Shown here piece after piece: positions 17,896 to 26,965 of a stretch of 64,000 nucleotides of DNA. This stretch comes from Streptomyces sp. CB00455 (GTDB lineage Bacteria; Actinomycetota; Actinomycetes; Streptomycetales; Streptomycetaceae). Under the pieces are notes generated by a model that was given only the letters and a program-made list of their open reading frames with translations, was not told the DNA's origin and made no database searches. The stretch covers positions 930,001-994,000 of the forward strand of contig NZ_LIVQ01000001.1 in NCBI RefSeq assembly GCF_001905445.1, written 5' to 3'. Numbering within the stretch: the stretch's first letter is position 1; each line of letters opens with the position of its first letter. Both the position numbers and the translations under genes were made by a program.

Positions 17896-20517
17896 ATGAC
17901 GAACCCGATGACCGACCACAGCCCGAAGCGCATCGTGAACCCGGCGCAGAACGCGGACCGGGCCTCGGCACCGATGCCGGACCCGGCGTCGGACCCGGCG
18001 TCGGTGCCAGCGCTGGACCCGGCGTCGCCGTCGCCGTCGGCGCTGGACCCGGTACCGGACCTGGTCTCGGCGCCGGTGCCGGCCCCGGGCGCCCCCGCGC
18101 GGACCCGCGGGCGGCTGCCGTTCCTCCGCCCGGCCGGTCTGGCCGCGCTGCCCGCGGCGCTGCTGGCCCTGGTCTGCGCGGCCGCGACACCCGCCGCGAC
18201 CGCCCCGAGCGCGGGCGTACGCGCCGGGGTACCGGCAGACGTGCGCGCCGGGGTACCGGCAGACGTGCGCGCCGGGGTACCGGCAGAGGTGCGAGCAGAG
18301 GCACCGGCAGACGTACGAGCGAGCGTACGAGTGGGCGCGCGGGCAGACGTACGGGCGCAGTCGCCCGCCCGGCCGCAGGGCCCCGCTCCCGCACCGCCCG
18401 TCACCGCCCGCCCCCGCACCTTCGACACCGCACCCGCCCGCGCCGCGCTGGAGCGGCTGCTGCCGCGCCACGCGGCGCAGTTCACCCTCGTTCCCGACAC
18501 GGGGGCGGCCGCCGACACCTTCACCGTGTCCGGTGTGCCCGGGGCGGTCACCGTGCGCGGCAGCACCGGAGCCACCCTCCTCACCGCGGTCGGCTGGTAC
18601 CTCCAGCACGTCGCCGGCGCCGACATCGGCTGGCCCGGCGACAGCATCGGCATGCTGCCCGCCCGGCTGCCGGGCGTCCCCGCCCCCGTCACCCGCAGCG
18701 CCGCCGTACCGCACCGGTACGCGCTGAACGACACCGACGACGGCTACTCCGGCCCGTACCGCACCTTCGAGGAGTACCAGCGGCAGATCGACCTGCTCGC
18801 CCTGCACGGCATCAACGAGGTGTTCGTGCAGGTCGGCGCCGAGTACCCGTACTACCGGGCGCTACAGCGCTTCGGTTACTCCGCCGAGGAGCTGCGCGAG
18901 TGGATCCCGGGGCCCGCCCACCAGAGCTGGTGGCTGCTGCAGAACCTGAGCGGCTTCGGCGGCCCGGTCTCCGAGCGGCTGATGCACGAGCGCGCCGAGC
19001 TCGGCGGGCGGATCGCGGAGCAGCTGCGCGGGCTCGGCATGACCCCGGTGCTGCCGGGCTACTTCGGCACCGTCCCGCCGCGGTTCGCCGAGCGGCACCC
19101 CGGCGCCACCACCGTCGCGCAGGGCGACTGGGCGGGCTTCGACCGGCCCGACTGGCTGGATCCGGCGTCGCCGGTGTTCGGCGAGCTGGCCGCCGCCTAC
19201 TACGCCGAGCAGCGCGCGGTGTTCGGGGACAGCACGATGTACCGGATGAGCCCGCTGCACGAGGGCGGCCGGAGCGGCGCCGTCGATGTCGGCGCGGCCG
19301 CCGGGACCATCCAGTCCGCCCTGCACGCCGCCCACCCGGGAGCGCTGTGGGCGGTGCTGGGCTGGCAGGACGACCCGACCGCGGAACTTCTCGCCGGGGT
19401 GGACACCTCGAAGCTGCTGATCCTGGACGGGCTGTCGGACCGGTACAACCGCCTCGACCGCGAAACCCGCTGGGGCGGTGTCCCGTACGCCCTGGGGACC
19501 ATCTACAACTTCGGCGGCCACACCACCATCGGCGCCAACACCTCCGTGTGGACCGACCGGTTCGCCGCCTGGCGCGCCAAGAGCGGGAGCGCCCTGAGCG
19601 GGATCGCCTACCTGCCCGAGGCCACCGGAACCAATCCGGCCGCCTTCGACCTGTTCACCGACCTGGCGTGGGAGCCGGGGCCCGTCGACCAACGGCGGTG
19701 GTTCGCCGACTTCGCGCAGCGCCGCTACGGCCGGCCGGACGCCGCGGCCGCCGCGGCGTGGGAGGAACTGCGCAAGGGGCCGTACAGCACCTCCTCGGGG
19801 CTGTGGTCGGAGTCGCAGGACAGCCTGTTCACCGCCCGGCCGAGCCTGACGGCGTCGGGCGCGGCCTACTGGAGCCCCAAGTCGATGCGCTACCCGGCCG
19901 GTTCGGTACGCCGGGCCCTGGATCACCTGCTGAAGGTGGCTCCGGGGCTGCGCGGGTCCAGTGCCTACCGGTTCGACCTGGTGGACACCGCCCGGCAGGC
20001 CCTCGCGAACCACTCGCGGGTCCTGCTGCCGAAGATCAAGACGGCGTACGAGGCCGGCGACCTGGCCCTCTTCCGCAAGTTGACGGGTGAATGGCGGGAC
20101 GGGGAGCGGAAGCTGGACGCCGTCACCGGAACCGACCCGAACTTCCTCTTCGGCCGCTGGCTGGAGCGGGCTCGGTCCGCGGGCGCCGACCGGGCAGAGC
20201 AGGACCGGTACGAATACGACGCCCGCTCGGTCCTGAGCGTGTGGGGCCGGCGCAGCACCAGCGAGGGCGGTTTCCTGCACGACTACGCGAACCGCGAATG
20301 GAGTGGTCTGGTCGGGGAGTTCTACGCCGGGCGGTGGGACCGGTACTTCGACTCGCTGGAGGAGGCGCTGGCCCGCAGGACGGCGCCGCAGGAGATCGAC
20401 TGGCACACCGTGGAGGAGGAGTGGGCCCGCAGGACCACCCGTCATCCGGTCCGTCCGGCGGGTGATCCGTACGCGTTGGCGGCCGCAGTCGCCGCGTTCC
20501 TCCCGGCGGTCAACTGA
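17896..20517 (+). CDS. Secreted GH89 alpha-N-acetylglucosaminidase
   Basis: An 873-residue protein homologous to human NAGLU and clostridial GH89. The N-terminus is unusual: about 75 residues of Pro/Ala/Ser/Asp repeats, then a hydrophobic signal segment (LAALPAALLALVCAAATPAA), then a VRAGVPAD repeat linker. The catalytic domain carries likely catalytic glutamates at 456 (MSPLHEGG) and 575 (YLPEATG), with WLQ-type features such as GWQDDPTAELLAG. It cleaves terminal alpha-linked GlcNAc, as found on mucin-type glycans, heparan or microbial polymers. The 75-residue leader before the signal segment is longer than a normal signal peptide, so a later start or a membrane-anchored form is possible. 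The ribosome-binding site is weak, which fits coupling to the GH27 gene. Confidence 0.9.
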   Translation: MTNPMTDHSPKRIVNPAQNADRASAPMPDPASDPASVPALDPASPSPSALDPVPDLVSAPVPAPGAPARTRGRLPFLRPAGLAALPAALLALVCAAATPAATAPSAGVRAGVPADVRAGVPADVRAGVPAEVRAEAPADVRASVRVGARADVRAQSPARPQGPAPAPPVTARPRTFDTAPARAALERLLPRHAAQFTLVPDTGAAADTFTVSGVPGAVTVRGSTGATLLTAVGWYLQHVAGADIGWPGDSIGMLPARLPGVPAPVTRSAAVPHRYALNDTDDGYSGPYRTFEEYQRQIDLLALHGINEVFVQVGAEYPYYRALQRFGYSAEELREWIPGPAHQSWWLLQNLSGFGGPVSERLMHERAELGGRIAEQLRGLGMTPVLPGYFGTVPPRFAERHPGATTVAQGDWAGFDRPDWLDPASPVFGELAAAYYAEQRAVFGDSTMYRMSPLHEGGRSGAVDVGAAAGTIQSALHAAHPGALWAVLGWQDDPTAELLAGVDTSKLLILDGLSDRYNRLDRETRWGGVPYALGTIYNFGGHTTIGANTSVWTDRFAAWRAKSGSALSGIAYLPEATGTNPAAFDLFTDLAWEPGPVDQRRWFADFAQRRYGRPDAAAAAAWEELRKGPYSTSSGLWSESQDSLFTARPSLTASGAAYWSPKSMRYPAGSVRRALDHLLKVAPGLRGSSAYRFDLVDTARQALANHSRVLLPKIKTAYEAGDLALFRKLTGEWRDGERKLDAVTGTDPNFLFGRWLERARSAGADRAEQDRYEYDARSVLSVWGRRSTSEGGFLHDYANREWSGLVGEFYAGRWDRYFDSLEEALARRTAPQEIDWHTVEEEWARRTTRHPVRPAGDPYALAAAVAAFLPAVN
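18217..18312 (+). repeat. 24-bp in-frame tandem repeat in the GH89 gene, four units
   Basis: Units at 18217, 18241, 18265 and 18289 encode VRAGVPAD-like octads. More diverged copies continue to about 18360. They form a linker between the signal segment and the catalytic domain. Confidence 0.92.
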
Positions 20518-20590
20518 CCTTCTTACAACGCCGCGTGGAGCGATGATCGCCTTATCCGTTGATCGTCACCCTGTCGAGGGAAAGTCCCGG

Positions 20591-20631
20591 CCCGTACGGG
20601 GGAGAGCAGACCGAGCGCTCCCCCGTACGGG
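20591..20631. terminator. Perfect 14-bp hairpin after the GH89 gene
   Basis: Arms cccgtacgggggag (20591-20604) and ctcccccgtacggg (20618-20631) flank a 13-base loop. The hairpin lies 74 bases after the GH89 stop and 24 bases before a small open frame. Termination is the simplest reading. Its symmetry could also make it an operator. Confidence 0.7.
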
Positions 20632-20654
20632 GCGGGCCCGGAATGATCAGGGGC

Positions 20655-20855
20655 ATGTCCGAGACCGAACAGGAGCGGGCCCCTGCCGTGGCGTTCGCCG
20701 AGGGGGTGGTGGAGCTCCGCAAGCGCCGGGCGATGCCGGTCCACGGCTGGAGCGAGGGGATCCGGGAAGGTCGGGCCGTGGATGCGGATGCGGATGCGGA
20801 TGACGACGAGACACCGCTGTCGGGGCGCCCCGTAGCCACCCCTCCCTCCCCGTGA
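20655..20855 (+). CDS. Possible small protein of unknown function
   Basis: An open frame of 66 codons from ATG 20655, preceded by a gatcagggg stretch that could bind ribosomes weakly. The product is acidic at its end, with an Asp-Ala repeat (DADADADDDE) encoded by a gcggat repeat. AFAEGVVELRKRRAMPVHGW looks helical. I know no family. Third-position GC fits coding but also fits the surrounding repeat-rich DNA. Confidence 0.35.
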   Translation: MSETEQERAPAVAFAEGVVELRKRRAMPVHGWSEGIREGRAVDADADADDDETPLSGRPVATPPSP

Positions 20856-21233
<378 letters not shown>

Positions 21234-22841
21234 ATGGGGCGTGCGGAGTCCGCGTCGCGTGCCCGGCGGCGGCTGCTCCTCGGCGGAGCCGTCGGCGGCC
21301 TGGTCGCCGCGGTCGCCGGGCTGGCCGTCGCCGGGCTGGCCGCGGCCGCCGTCCGGCCGGACTCCTCGCCCCTCACGGCGGTCGGTGCGACGGTCGTCGA
21401 CCGGACGCCCGCCGCCCTCAAGGAGTGGGCCGTCCGGCAGTTCGGCACCGCCGACAAGACGGTGCTGATGCTGGGCGTCGTCACCGCCCTCGCCCTCGTC
21501 GCCGTGGCGGCGGGGATCCTCGCCGTCCACCACCTCCCCGCCGGCGTGGCCGTCGCCGGCGGCTTCGGACTGCTGGGCGCGGCGGCCGCGCTCAGCCGCC
21601 CGGAGGCGGCATGGCCGGACGCGTTGCCGTCCCTCGTGGGCGCACTGGCCTCGGCTGGGACGCTGTACCTGCTGGTCAGGGCGTTGACGCGACCGCGACC
21701 CCGATTCCGGCCGGCCGGAGCAGAGCCCCACGGCGCCGGCGCGATGGACCGTCGCGGCTTCGGACGGCTGGTCGCCGCCACCCTGGCGGCCTCGGCCGGG
21801 GCCGCACTCGCGGGGCGGCGCCTCGGCGCCCACGGGTCTGCCGGGGCGACGGCCTCGCGGGCCGGCTTCCGCCTGCCCCGGCCGGCCGTACCCGCGCCGC
21901 CGGTGCCCACCGGCGCGGACCTCCGGGTGCCCGGTGTCTCCGCCTTCCTCACCCCGAACCGGAGCTTCTACCGGGTGGACACCGCCCTGGTCGTACCCCG
22001 CGTGGACGCCGACACCTGGCAGCTGCACATTCACGGTGACGGAGTGGCCAGGCCCCTCACCCTCGGCCTGCGGGAGTTGCTGGACCGCCCCCTGGTCGAG
22101 CACGACATCACCCTGACCTGTGTGTCGAACGAGGTCGGGGGCCCGTACACGGGCAATGCCCGCTGGCTCGGCGTGCGCCTCGCGGACCTGCTCCGCGAGG
22201 CAGGGGTCCGGCCGCCCTCCGAAGGCGGCCCGGCCGACCAGCTGGTGGCACGCTCGGTGGACGGCATGACGACCGGCACGCCCGTCGAGGCCGTCATGGA
22301 CGGCCGGGCGGCGCTGCTGGCCGTCGGGATGAACGGCGAGCCGCTGCCCTTCGCGCACGGGTTCCCGGTCCGGATGGTCGTACCGGGACTGTACGGGTAC
22401 GTCTCGGCGTGCAAGTGGCTGCGTGAGCTGCGCCTGACCACCTTCGGTGCGTACGACGCGTACTGGGTGCGCCGGTCGTGGGCGGCCCGGGCCCCCGTCA
22501 AGACGCAGTCGCGGATCGACACCCCGCGCCCGCACGCCGGCCTCGCGCCCGGCCCGGTCGCCGTCGCCGGCGTGGCGTGGGCGCAGCACCGGGGTATCCG
22601 CCGGGTGGAGGCCAGGGTCGACGGCGGCCCCTGGCACGAGGCGCGCCTGGCCGCCGCGGACGGCGACGACACCTGGCGCCAGTGGGTGTGGCGGTGGGAC
22701 GCGGCCCCGGGCCGGCACACCCTGGAGGTGCGGGCCACGGACCGGACCGGCGCCGTGCAGACGGGGCGGCGGGCCGGGACCCTGCCGGACGGGGCGACGG
22801 GTTGGCACGCGGTGACGGTAGACGTCGGCCCCGGCCCGTGA
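21234..22841 (+). CDS. Membrane-anchored molybdopterin oxidoreductase, sulfite oxidase family
   Basis: A 535-residue protein. The first 155 residues contain about four membrane segments (near 12-41, 75-98, 101-121 and 130-150), and a fifth hydrophobic stretch follows at about 175-193. The catalytic domain follows from about 225 and holds the molybdenum-ligating cysteine in LTCVSNEVGG (Cys296). A C-terminal immunoglobulin-like Mo-co dimerisation domain (RVEARVDGGPW, TLEVRATD) completes the sulfite-oxidase fold. The domain should face outside the membrane. Streptomyces homologues are annotated only generically and the substrate is unknown. No heme or electron-transfer partner gene is adjacent. 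The start is the ATG at 21234. Confidence 0.88.
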   Translation: MGRAESASRARRRLLLGGAVGGLVAAVAGLAVAGLAAAAVRPDSSPLTAVGATVVDRTPAALKEWAVRQFGTADKTVLMLGVVTALALVAVAAGILAVHHLPAGVAVAGGFGLLGAAAALSRPEAAWPDALPSLVGALASAGTLYLLVRALTRPRPRFRPAGAEPHGAGAMDRRGFGRLVAATLAASAGAALAGRRLGAHGSAGATASRAGFRLPRPAVPAPPVPTGADLRVPGVSAFLTPNRSFYRVDTALVVPRVDADTWQLHIHGDGVARPLTLGLRELLDRPLVEHDITLTCVSNEVGGPYTGNARWLGVRLADLLREAGVRPPSEGGPADQLVARSVDGMTTGTPVEAVMDGRAALLAVGMNGEPLPFAHGFPVRMVVPGLYGYVSACKWLRELRLTTFGAYDAYWVRRSWAARAPVKTQSRIDTPRPHAGLAPGPVAVAGVAWAQHRGIRRVEARVDGGPWHEARLAAADGDDTWRQWVWRWDAAPGRHTLEVRATDRTGAVQTGRRAGTLPDGATGWHAVTVDVGPGP

Positions 22842-22879
22842 GGAGCCCCCGCCCGGCGGGGCCGGGCCGTCTCTTTCGC

Positions 22880-23084
22880 CTGAGGGTCGCCCCGTGATCG
22901 CCGGGTCTGGGCGCACGCCGCCCTCCGCGGTGCACCGCACGGCGGAGGGGCGCCTCCGCGCCGGGCGCATGCGGGCGTTCCGGCAACGCCGGGGTACCTC
23001 CCAGCGGTAGCCGGGAGACAGGTGCCGGAGCTGGAGCCGGAGCCGGCGACATGCGCCCGCCGGGGACTGCGGGACGGCCTTCAG
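22880..23084. repeat. Diverged copy of the MITE-like intergenic element (copy A)
   Basis: This 205-base segment aligns along its length with the element at 46501-46668. Shared blocks include ggcggaggggcg, cgggcgttccg, caacgc, ggtgcc and cgcccgccgggga. The ends ctgagggtcgccccg and cgggacggccttcag are imperfect inverted repeats of each other. It carries about 37 extra bases in the middle, including a small hairpin (ctccc...gggag near 22999). Its right end contains the TGA stop of the P450 gene. Confidence 0.8.
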
Positions 23085-24352
23085 ACCGCCCGGCCCCCCG
23101 CCAGGCGCACCGGCAGCGTCTCGACGCTGTTGCCGATGAAGCTGCGCTGGTGCGGGAGTTCGGCTTCCGGGGTCGCCAGGTCGAGGTCGGGGAAGCGGGT
23201 GAAGAGCCGCTCCAGGGCGATGGTGGCCTCCAGGCGGGCGAGCGGGGCGCCCACGCAGTAGTGGGCGCCGTGACCGAAGGAGAGGCTGCGGGCGGCGGTG
23301 GGCCGGGTGATGTCGAAGGAGTCGGCATCCGCGCCGTGGAAGGCTCCGTCGCGCCCGGCCGCGGTGTAGCCGGCGAGCACCGGCGTGCCCCGCGGGATCA
23401 CGGTTCCTCCAACGGTCAGGTCGCGGGTGGGGTAGCGGAAGGGGAACCAGCTGACCGGCCCGTCCCAGCGCAGGGTCTCGTCCACGACGTCCGTCCAGCT
23501 CGCCTTCCCTTCCATGACGAGGGCGAGCTGGTCGCGGTGGGTGCACAGGGCGCGCACCGCGTTGCTGATGAGGTTCTGGCTGGTCTCGTGGCCGGCGACG
23601 AGCATCAGCCGCATGGTGCCGATGAGTTCGGCCTCACTGAGCCGGTCCCCGTCGCCCTCGCGGGCGGCGAGCAGGGCACTGGTGAGGTCCTCGCCCGCGT
23701 CGCCCCGCGCCTGCGCCGCGCGCCGGGCGGCCGCGATCGTGCCCATGAGTTCGACGAGTTCGCGTACGGCGGCCATCGCCTCGGCGGGGGTGGTGTCGGT
23801 CGCGACGATCACCGTGTTGGACAGCTGGTGCAGCCGGCCCCGGTGCTCGGGGTCCACGCCGAGGAGCTCGCAGATGACGCTCATCGGGAGCGGGAGCGCG
23901 AAGTGCGTGCGCAGGTCGGCGACCCCGTCGGGGGCCCCGGCCGCGGCCCGCTCCAGGTCGTCCAGGAGTCCGGCGGCCAGTTCCTCGACGCGCGGCCGCA
24001 ACCGTTCCACCTGGCGGGCGGTGAAGGCCTTGCCGACCAGGGAGCGCAGGCGGCGGTGGTCGGCGTCGTCGGCGGTGTGCATGCCCTGGGCGTTGGCGAA
24101 GACCCGCAGCGGCCAGTTCGGGGGGATGGTCCCGTCGTGGAGGGCGGGGAAGTGCCGGGAGTCCTTCGCCACGTCGGGATGGGCGAGGAACTCCTTCAGC
24201 GCATCGTGTCCGAGGACGACGGCCCCGGGCACCCCGCCGGGCAGGACGACCCCGGCCACGGGGCCCTGCGCGCGCAACCGGGCGTTGAGGGCGTGCGGGC
24301 AGCCGCCGGCGGGGTCGATGACGTGCGGGACGGACGGGTGGTGGGCCGGCAC
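23081..24352 (-). CDS. Cytochrome P450
   Basis: A 423-residue class I bacterial P450. It shows the I-helix oxygen-activation motif AGHETS, the K-helix ExxR as ETLR, and the heme loop FGHGAHYCVGAPLAR with Cys366 as axial ligand. It is soluble and needs a ferredoxin and reductase, neither encoded nearby. The sequence resembles Streptomyces CYP105/CYP107-like biosynthetic or xenobiotic P450s. The GTG at 24352 follows AGGAGATCCGC. It is divergent from the SDR gene across 154 bases. Its stop codon lies in the terminus of the intergenic element at 22880-23084. Substrate unknown. Confidence 0.95.
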   Translation of the reverse strand: MPAHHPSVPHVIDPAGGCPHALNARLRAQGPVAGVVLPGGVPGAVVLGHDALKEFLAHPDVAKDSRHFPALHDGTIPPNWPLRVFANAQGMHTADDADHRRLRSLVGKAFTARQVERLRPRVEELAAGLLDDLERAAAGAPDGVADLRTHFALPLPMSVICELLGVDPEHRGRLHQLSNTVIVATDTTPAEAMAAVRELVELMGTIAAARRAAQARGDAGEDLTSALLAAREGDGDRLSEAELIGTMRLMLVAGHETSQNLISNAVRALCTHRDQLALVMEGKASWTDVVDETLRWDGPVSWFPFRYPTRDLTVGGTVIPRGTPVLAGYTAAGRDGAFHGADADSFDITRPTAARSLSFGHGAHYCVGAPLARLEATIALERLFTRFPDLDLATPEAELPHQRSFIGNSVETLPVRLAGGRAV

Positions 24353-24506
24353 GCGGATCTCCTGACCTGTTGGAACGCAACGCGGTCAACAGTGCGGCGT
24401 GGAGGGCGTGTTGTACAGGGCCGCCGCCCGGCGCCCCCGTCGCGGGTGCGCGGACCGGCCACGCGGGCCCGTGGCACGCTCCGGCCGGTCGCCGTAGGGT
24501 CGGGCC

Positions 24507-25430
24507 ATGGAGCAGTCACGGCGCACACTCGAAGGCAAGGTCGCCCTGGTGGCCGGGGCGACGCGGGGGGCGGGCCGGGGCATCGCGGTCCAGCTGGGCG
24601 CACAGGGCGCGACCGTGTACGCGTCGGGCCGCAGCTCGCGCGCGGGCCGCTCGGAGTACGACCGGCCGGAGACCATCGAGGACACGGCCGAGCTGGTGAC
24701 GGCGGCGGGCGGGCGGGGCATCGCCGTGGTCGCCGACCATCTGGTGCCGGCGGAGGTGGAGGCGCTGGTCCGGCGGATCGACGCCGAGCAGGGCCGCCTG
24801 GACGTCCTGGTGAACGACATCTGGGGCGGGGAGCTGCTCTTCGAGTGGGAGAGCCCGGTCTGGGAGCACGACCTGGACAAGGGGCTGCGGCTGCTGCGGC
24901 TGGCGGTGGAGACGCACGCCGTCACGAGCCACTTCGCGCTCCCCCTGCTGCTGCGCGAGCCGGGCGGCCTGGTGGTGGAGATGACGGACGGCACGGCCGA
25001 GTACAACGCGAGCCGCTACCGGGTGTCCTTCTTCTACGACATCGCCAAGTCCTCGGTCCTGCGGATGGCGTTCGCGCTCGGCCACGAGGTGGGACCGCGC
25101 GGGGCCACGGCGGTGGCGCTGACCCCGGGCTGGATGCGCTCAGAGATCATGCTGGAGACTTTCGGCGTGACGGAGGAGAACTGGCGGGACGCGCTGGAGG
25201 CGGTCCCGCACTTCGAGATCTCCGAAACCCCCTCCTACGTGGGCCGGGCGGTCGCGGCACTGGCCGCGGACCCACAGGTGGCGCGCTGGAACGGCCGGTC
25301 CCTCTCCAGCGGGCAGCTCGCCGGGGTGTACGGGTTCACGGATCTCGACGGCAGCCGGCCGGACGCCTGGCGGTACATGGTCGAGGTCCAGGACCCGGGC
25401 CGCCCGGCGGACACCACCGGCTACCGCTAG
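24507..25430 (+). CDS. Short-chain dehydrogenase/reductase
   Basis: A 307-residue SDR. The NAD(P)-binding glycine motif is GATRGAGRG (residues 17-25), with RSSR after strand 2 suggesting NADPH. The catalytic tyrosine and lysine are Tyr177 and Lys181 (YDIAK). A long insertion and the motif WGGELLFEW after the usual N-A-G position (here VNDIWGG) place it in the atypical SDR group often annotated as dehydrogenase/reductase 1-like. It lies divergently from the P450 gene, and the two may share a control region. Substrate unknown. A hairpin terminator follows at 25441. Confidence 0.9.
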   Translation: MEQSRRTLEGKVALVAGATRGAGRGIAVQLGAQGATVYASGRSSRAGRSEYDRPETIEDTAELVTAAGGRGIAVVADHLVPAEVEALVRRIDAEQGRLDVLVNDIWGGELLFEWESPVWEHDLDKGLRLLRLAVETHAVTSHFALPLLLREPGGLVVEMTDGTAEYNASRYRVSFFYDIAKSSVLRMAFALGHEVGPRGATAVALTPGWMRSEIMLETFGVTEENWRDALEAVPHFEISETPSYVGRAVAALAADPQVARWNGRSLSSGQLAGVYGFTDLDGSRPDAWRYMVEVQDPGRPADTTGYR

Positions 25431-25440
25431 AGAGCGTCTT

Positions 25441-25466
25441 GTCGGGCCGGGCGGGCTCGGCCCGAC
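25441..25466 (+). terminator. Hairpin terminator after the SDR gene
   Basis: Arms gtcgggcc and ggcccgac flank a 10-base loop and begin 11 bases after the SDR stop. Confidence 0.6.
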
Positions 25467-25514
25467 CGGCAGGGCACCCCCATGGCACTGGCGTCGGCGG
25501 GGGCGTACGTCCCG

Positions 25515-25610
25515 CGGTCGAGCGGCGGACGGATGCCCGGCCGGCGGTCGAGCGGCGGACGGATGTCCGGCCGGCGGTCGAGCGGCGGACGGATGTCCGG
25601 CGGTCGAGCG
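25515..25610. repeat. 30-bp tandem repeat, 3.3 units
   Basis: Units starting cggtcgagcggcggacggat occur at 25515, 25545 and 25575, with a partial fourth at 25601. They lie in the gap between convergent SDR and hydratase genes. All six frames stay open, so the shadow frames here are not evidence of coding. Confidence 0.95.
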
Positions 25611-25675
25611 CTTGCTGGGGCCGCGCCGGGGTCGTGCGCACCGCGGCGGGTGGTGGCCCGCCGCGGCGTCTCCGC

Positions 25676-26725
25676 TCAGCCGAAGCCGGGGTCGCCGGCG
25701 GCGAGCGGGGCGAAGAACCGTTCCACGTCCGCGTCGGCGACCTCGGCGAGGGACGCCGGCGACCACCGCGGATCGCGGTCCTTGTCCACCACCTGGGCCC
25801 GGATGCCCTCCACCAGGTCGGGCGAGCGCAGCGCATTGCAGGAGACGCGGAACTCCTGGGCCAGGGCCGCCTCCAGGGATCCGAGGGCCGCGGCCCGGCG
25901 CAGGGCCGCGAGGGTGACCTTCAGCGCCGTCGGCGACTTGGCCAGGATCGCCGCGGCGGCCCGCACGGCGGCGGGCTCCTTCCGGGCGAGCAGCCGGCCG
26001 ACGATCTCCTCGACGGTGTCCGCGGCGTAGCAGTGGTCGATCCAGGTCCGGCCGTCGGCGAGCACACCGGGCGGGGGCGTGGCGGCGTAGCGCGGCAGCA
26101 CCTCGTGGGCGGGCTCCGCGGCGAGAGCGGCGACGAGCTCCGGCAGCCGGTCCGCGGGGACGAAGTGGTCGGCCAGACCGCACAGCAGCGCGTCGGCGGC
26201 GCCCACGGCCGCGCCGGTGAGGGCCAGGTGGGTGCCGAGCAGGCCGGGCGTCCGGCCGAGCAGCCAGGTCCCGCCGACGTCGGGGACGAAGCCGATGCCG
26301 GTCTCCGGCATGGCGACGCGGGAGCGCTCCGTGACGACGCGGACGTCGCCGTGGGCGGAGACGCCGACGCCGCCGCCCATGACGATGCCGTCCATGAGGG
26401 CGACGTACGGCTTGGGGTAGCGGGCGATGCGGGCGTTGAGGCGGTACTCGTCGCGCCAGAAGTCCGCGGAGGCGGCGCTGCCGGCCTTGGCGTCGTCGTG
26501 GATGGCCCGGATGTCCCCGCCCGCGCACAGCCCGCGCTCACCCGCGCCGCGGATCAGGACCTGGTCGACGGCCGGGTCCTGTGCCCAGGCCGTGAGGGCC
26601 TCGTCGATCCGCAGCACCATGGGGTGGGTGAGGGCGTTGAGGGCCCTGGGGCGGTTGAGGGTGATCACTCCGGTCCGGCCCTGGCACTGGAGCAGGACGG
26701 CGCCGTCATCGTGCGCGCCCTGCAC
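25676..26725 (-). CDS. Enoyl-CoA hydratase/isomerase family, probable 3-hydroxyisobutyryl-CoA hydrolase
   Basis: A 349-residue crotonase-fold protein. ITLNRPRALNALTHPMV and GGDIRAIHDDAKAG are the CoA and oxyanion regions. PETGIGFVPDVGGTWLL carries the Glu and Asp typical of HIBYL-CoA hydrolases, and the length and C-terminal domain (FRVSCNALRSPDLVEGIRAQ) fit that family. The enzyme releases 3-hydroxyisobutyrate from its CoA ester in valine breakdown. I chose the GTG at 26725, where family sequence begins, after GGGGTGAC. A GTG at 26887 would add 54 residues rich in His, Asp, Gly and Arg encoded by repetitive DNA; that form is unlikely but possible. Confidence 0.85.
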   Translation of the reverse strand: MQGAHDDGAVLLQCQGRTGVITLNRPRALNALTHPMVLRIDEALTAWAQDPAVDQVLIRGAGERGLCAGGDIRAIHDDAKAGSAASADFWRDEYRLNARIARYPKPYVALMDGIVMGGGVGVSAHGDVRVVTERSRVAMPETGIGFVPDVGGTWLLGRTPGLLGTHLALTGAAVGAADALLCGLADHFVPADRLPELVAALAAEPAHEVLPRYAATPPPGVLADGRTWIDHCYAADTVEEIVGRLLARKEPAAVRAAAAILAKSPTALKVTLAALRRAAALGSLEAALAQEFRVSCNALRSPDLVEGIRAQVVDKDRDPRWSPASLAEVADADVERFFAPLAAGDPGFG

Positions 26726-26965
26726 GTCACCCCGGCCGTGACCGTCGCCCGTACCGCGCTCGTGGTTCCCGTCGTGCCCGTCGCCCCGGCCGTGCGCGCG
26801 CCTCCGGTCGTGCCCGTCGCTCCCGCCCCGCGCGGCGCGGTTGCGGTCGTGCCCGTGGTTCTGGTCGTGATCGTCTTCGGTCTTCACGCCGCCCAGTATC
26901 TCCGCACCTCCGCGGCCCGCGCCGTGGCGGGTGCCGGGCGGTCCGTGGGCGTAGCCTGGGCGACC

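Noticed and set aside
25515..25610. Possible CRISPR array
   Set aside because: Units are contiguous 30-bp tandem copies without unique spacers. The same applies to the arrays at 35591, 18217 and 55507.
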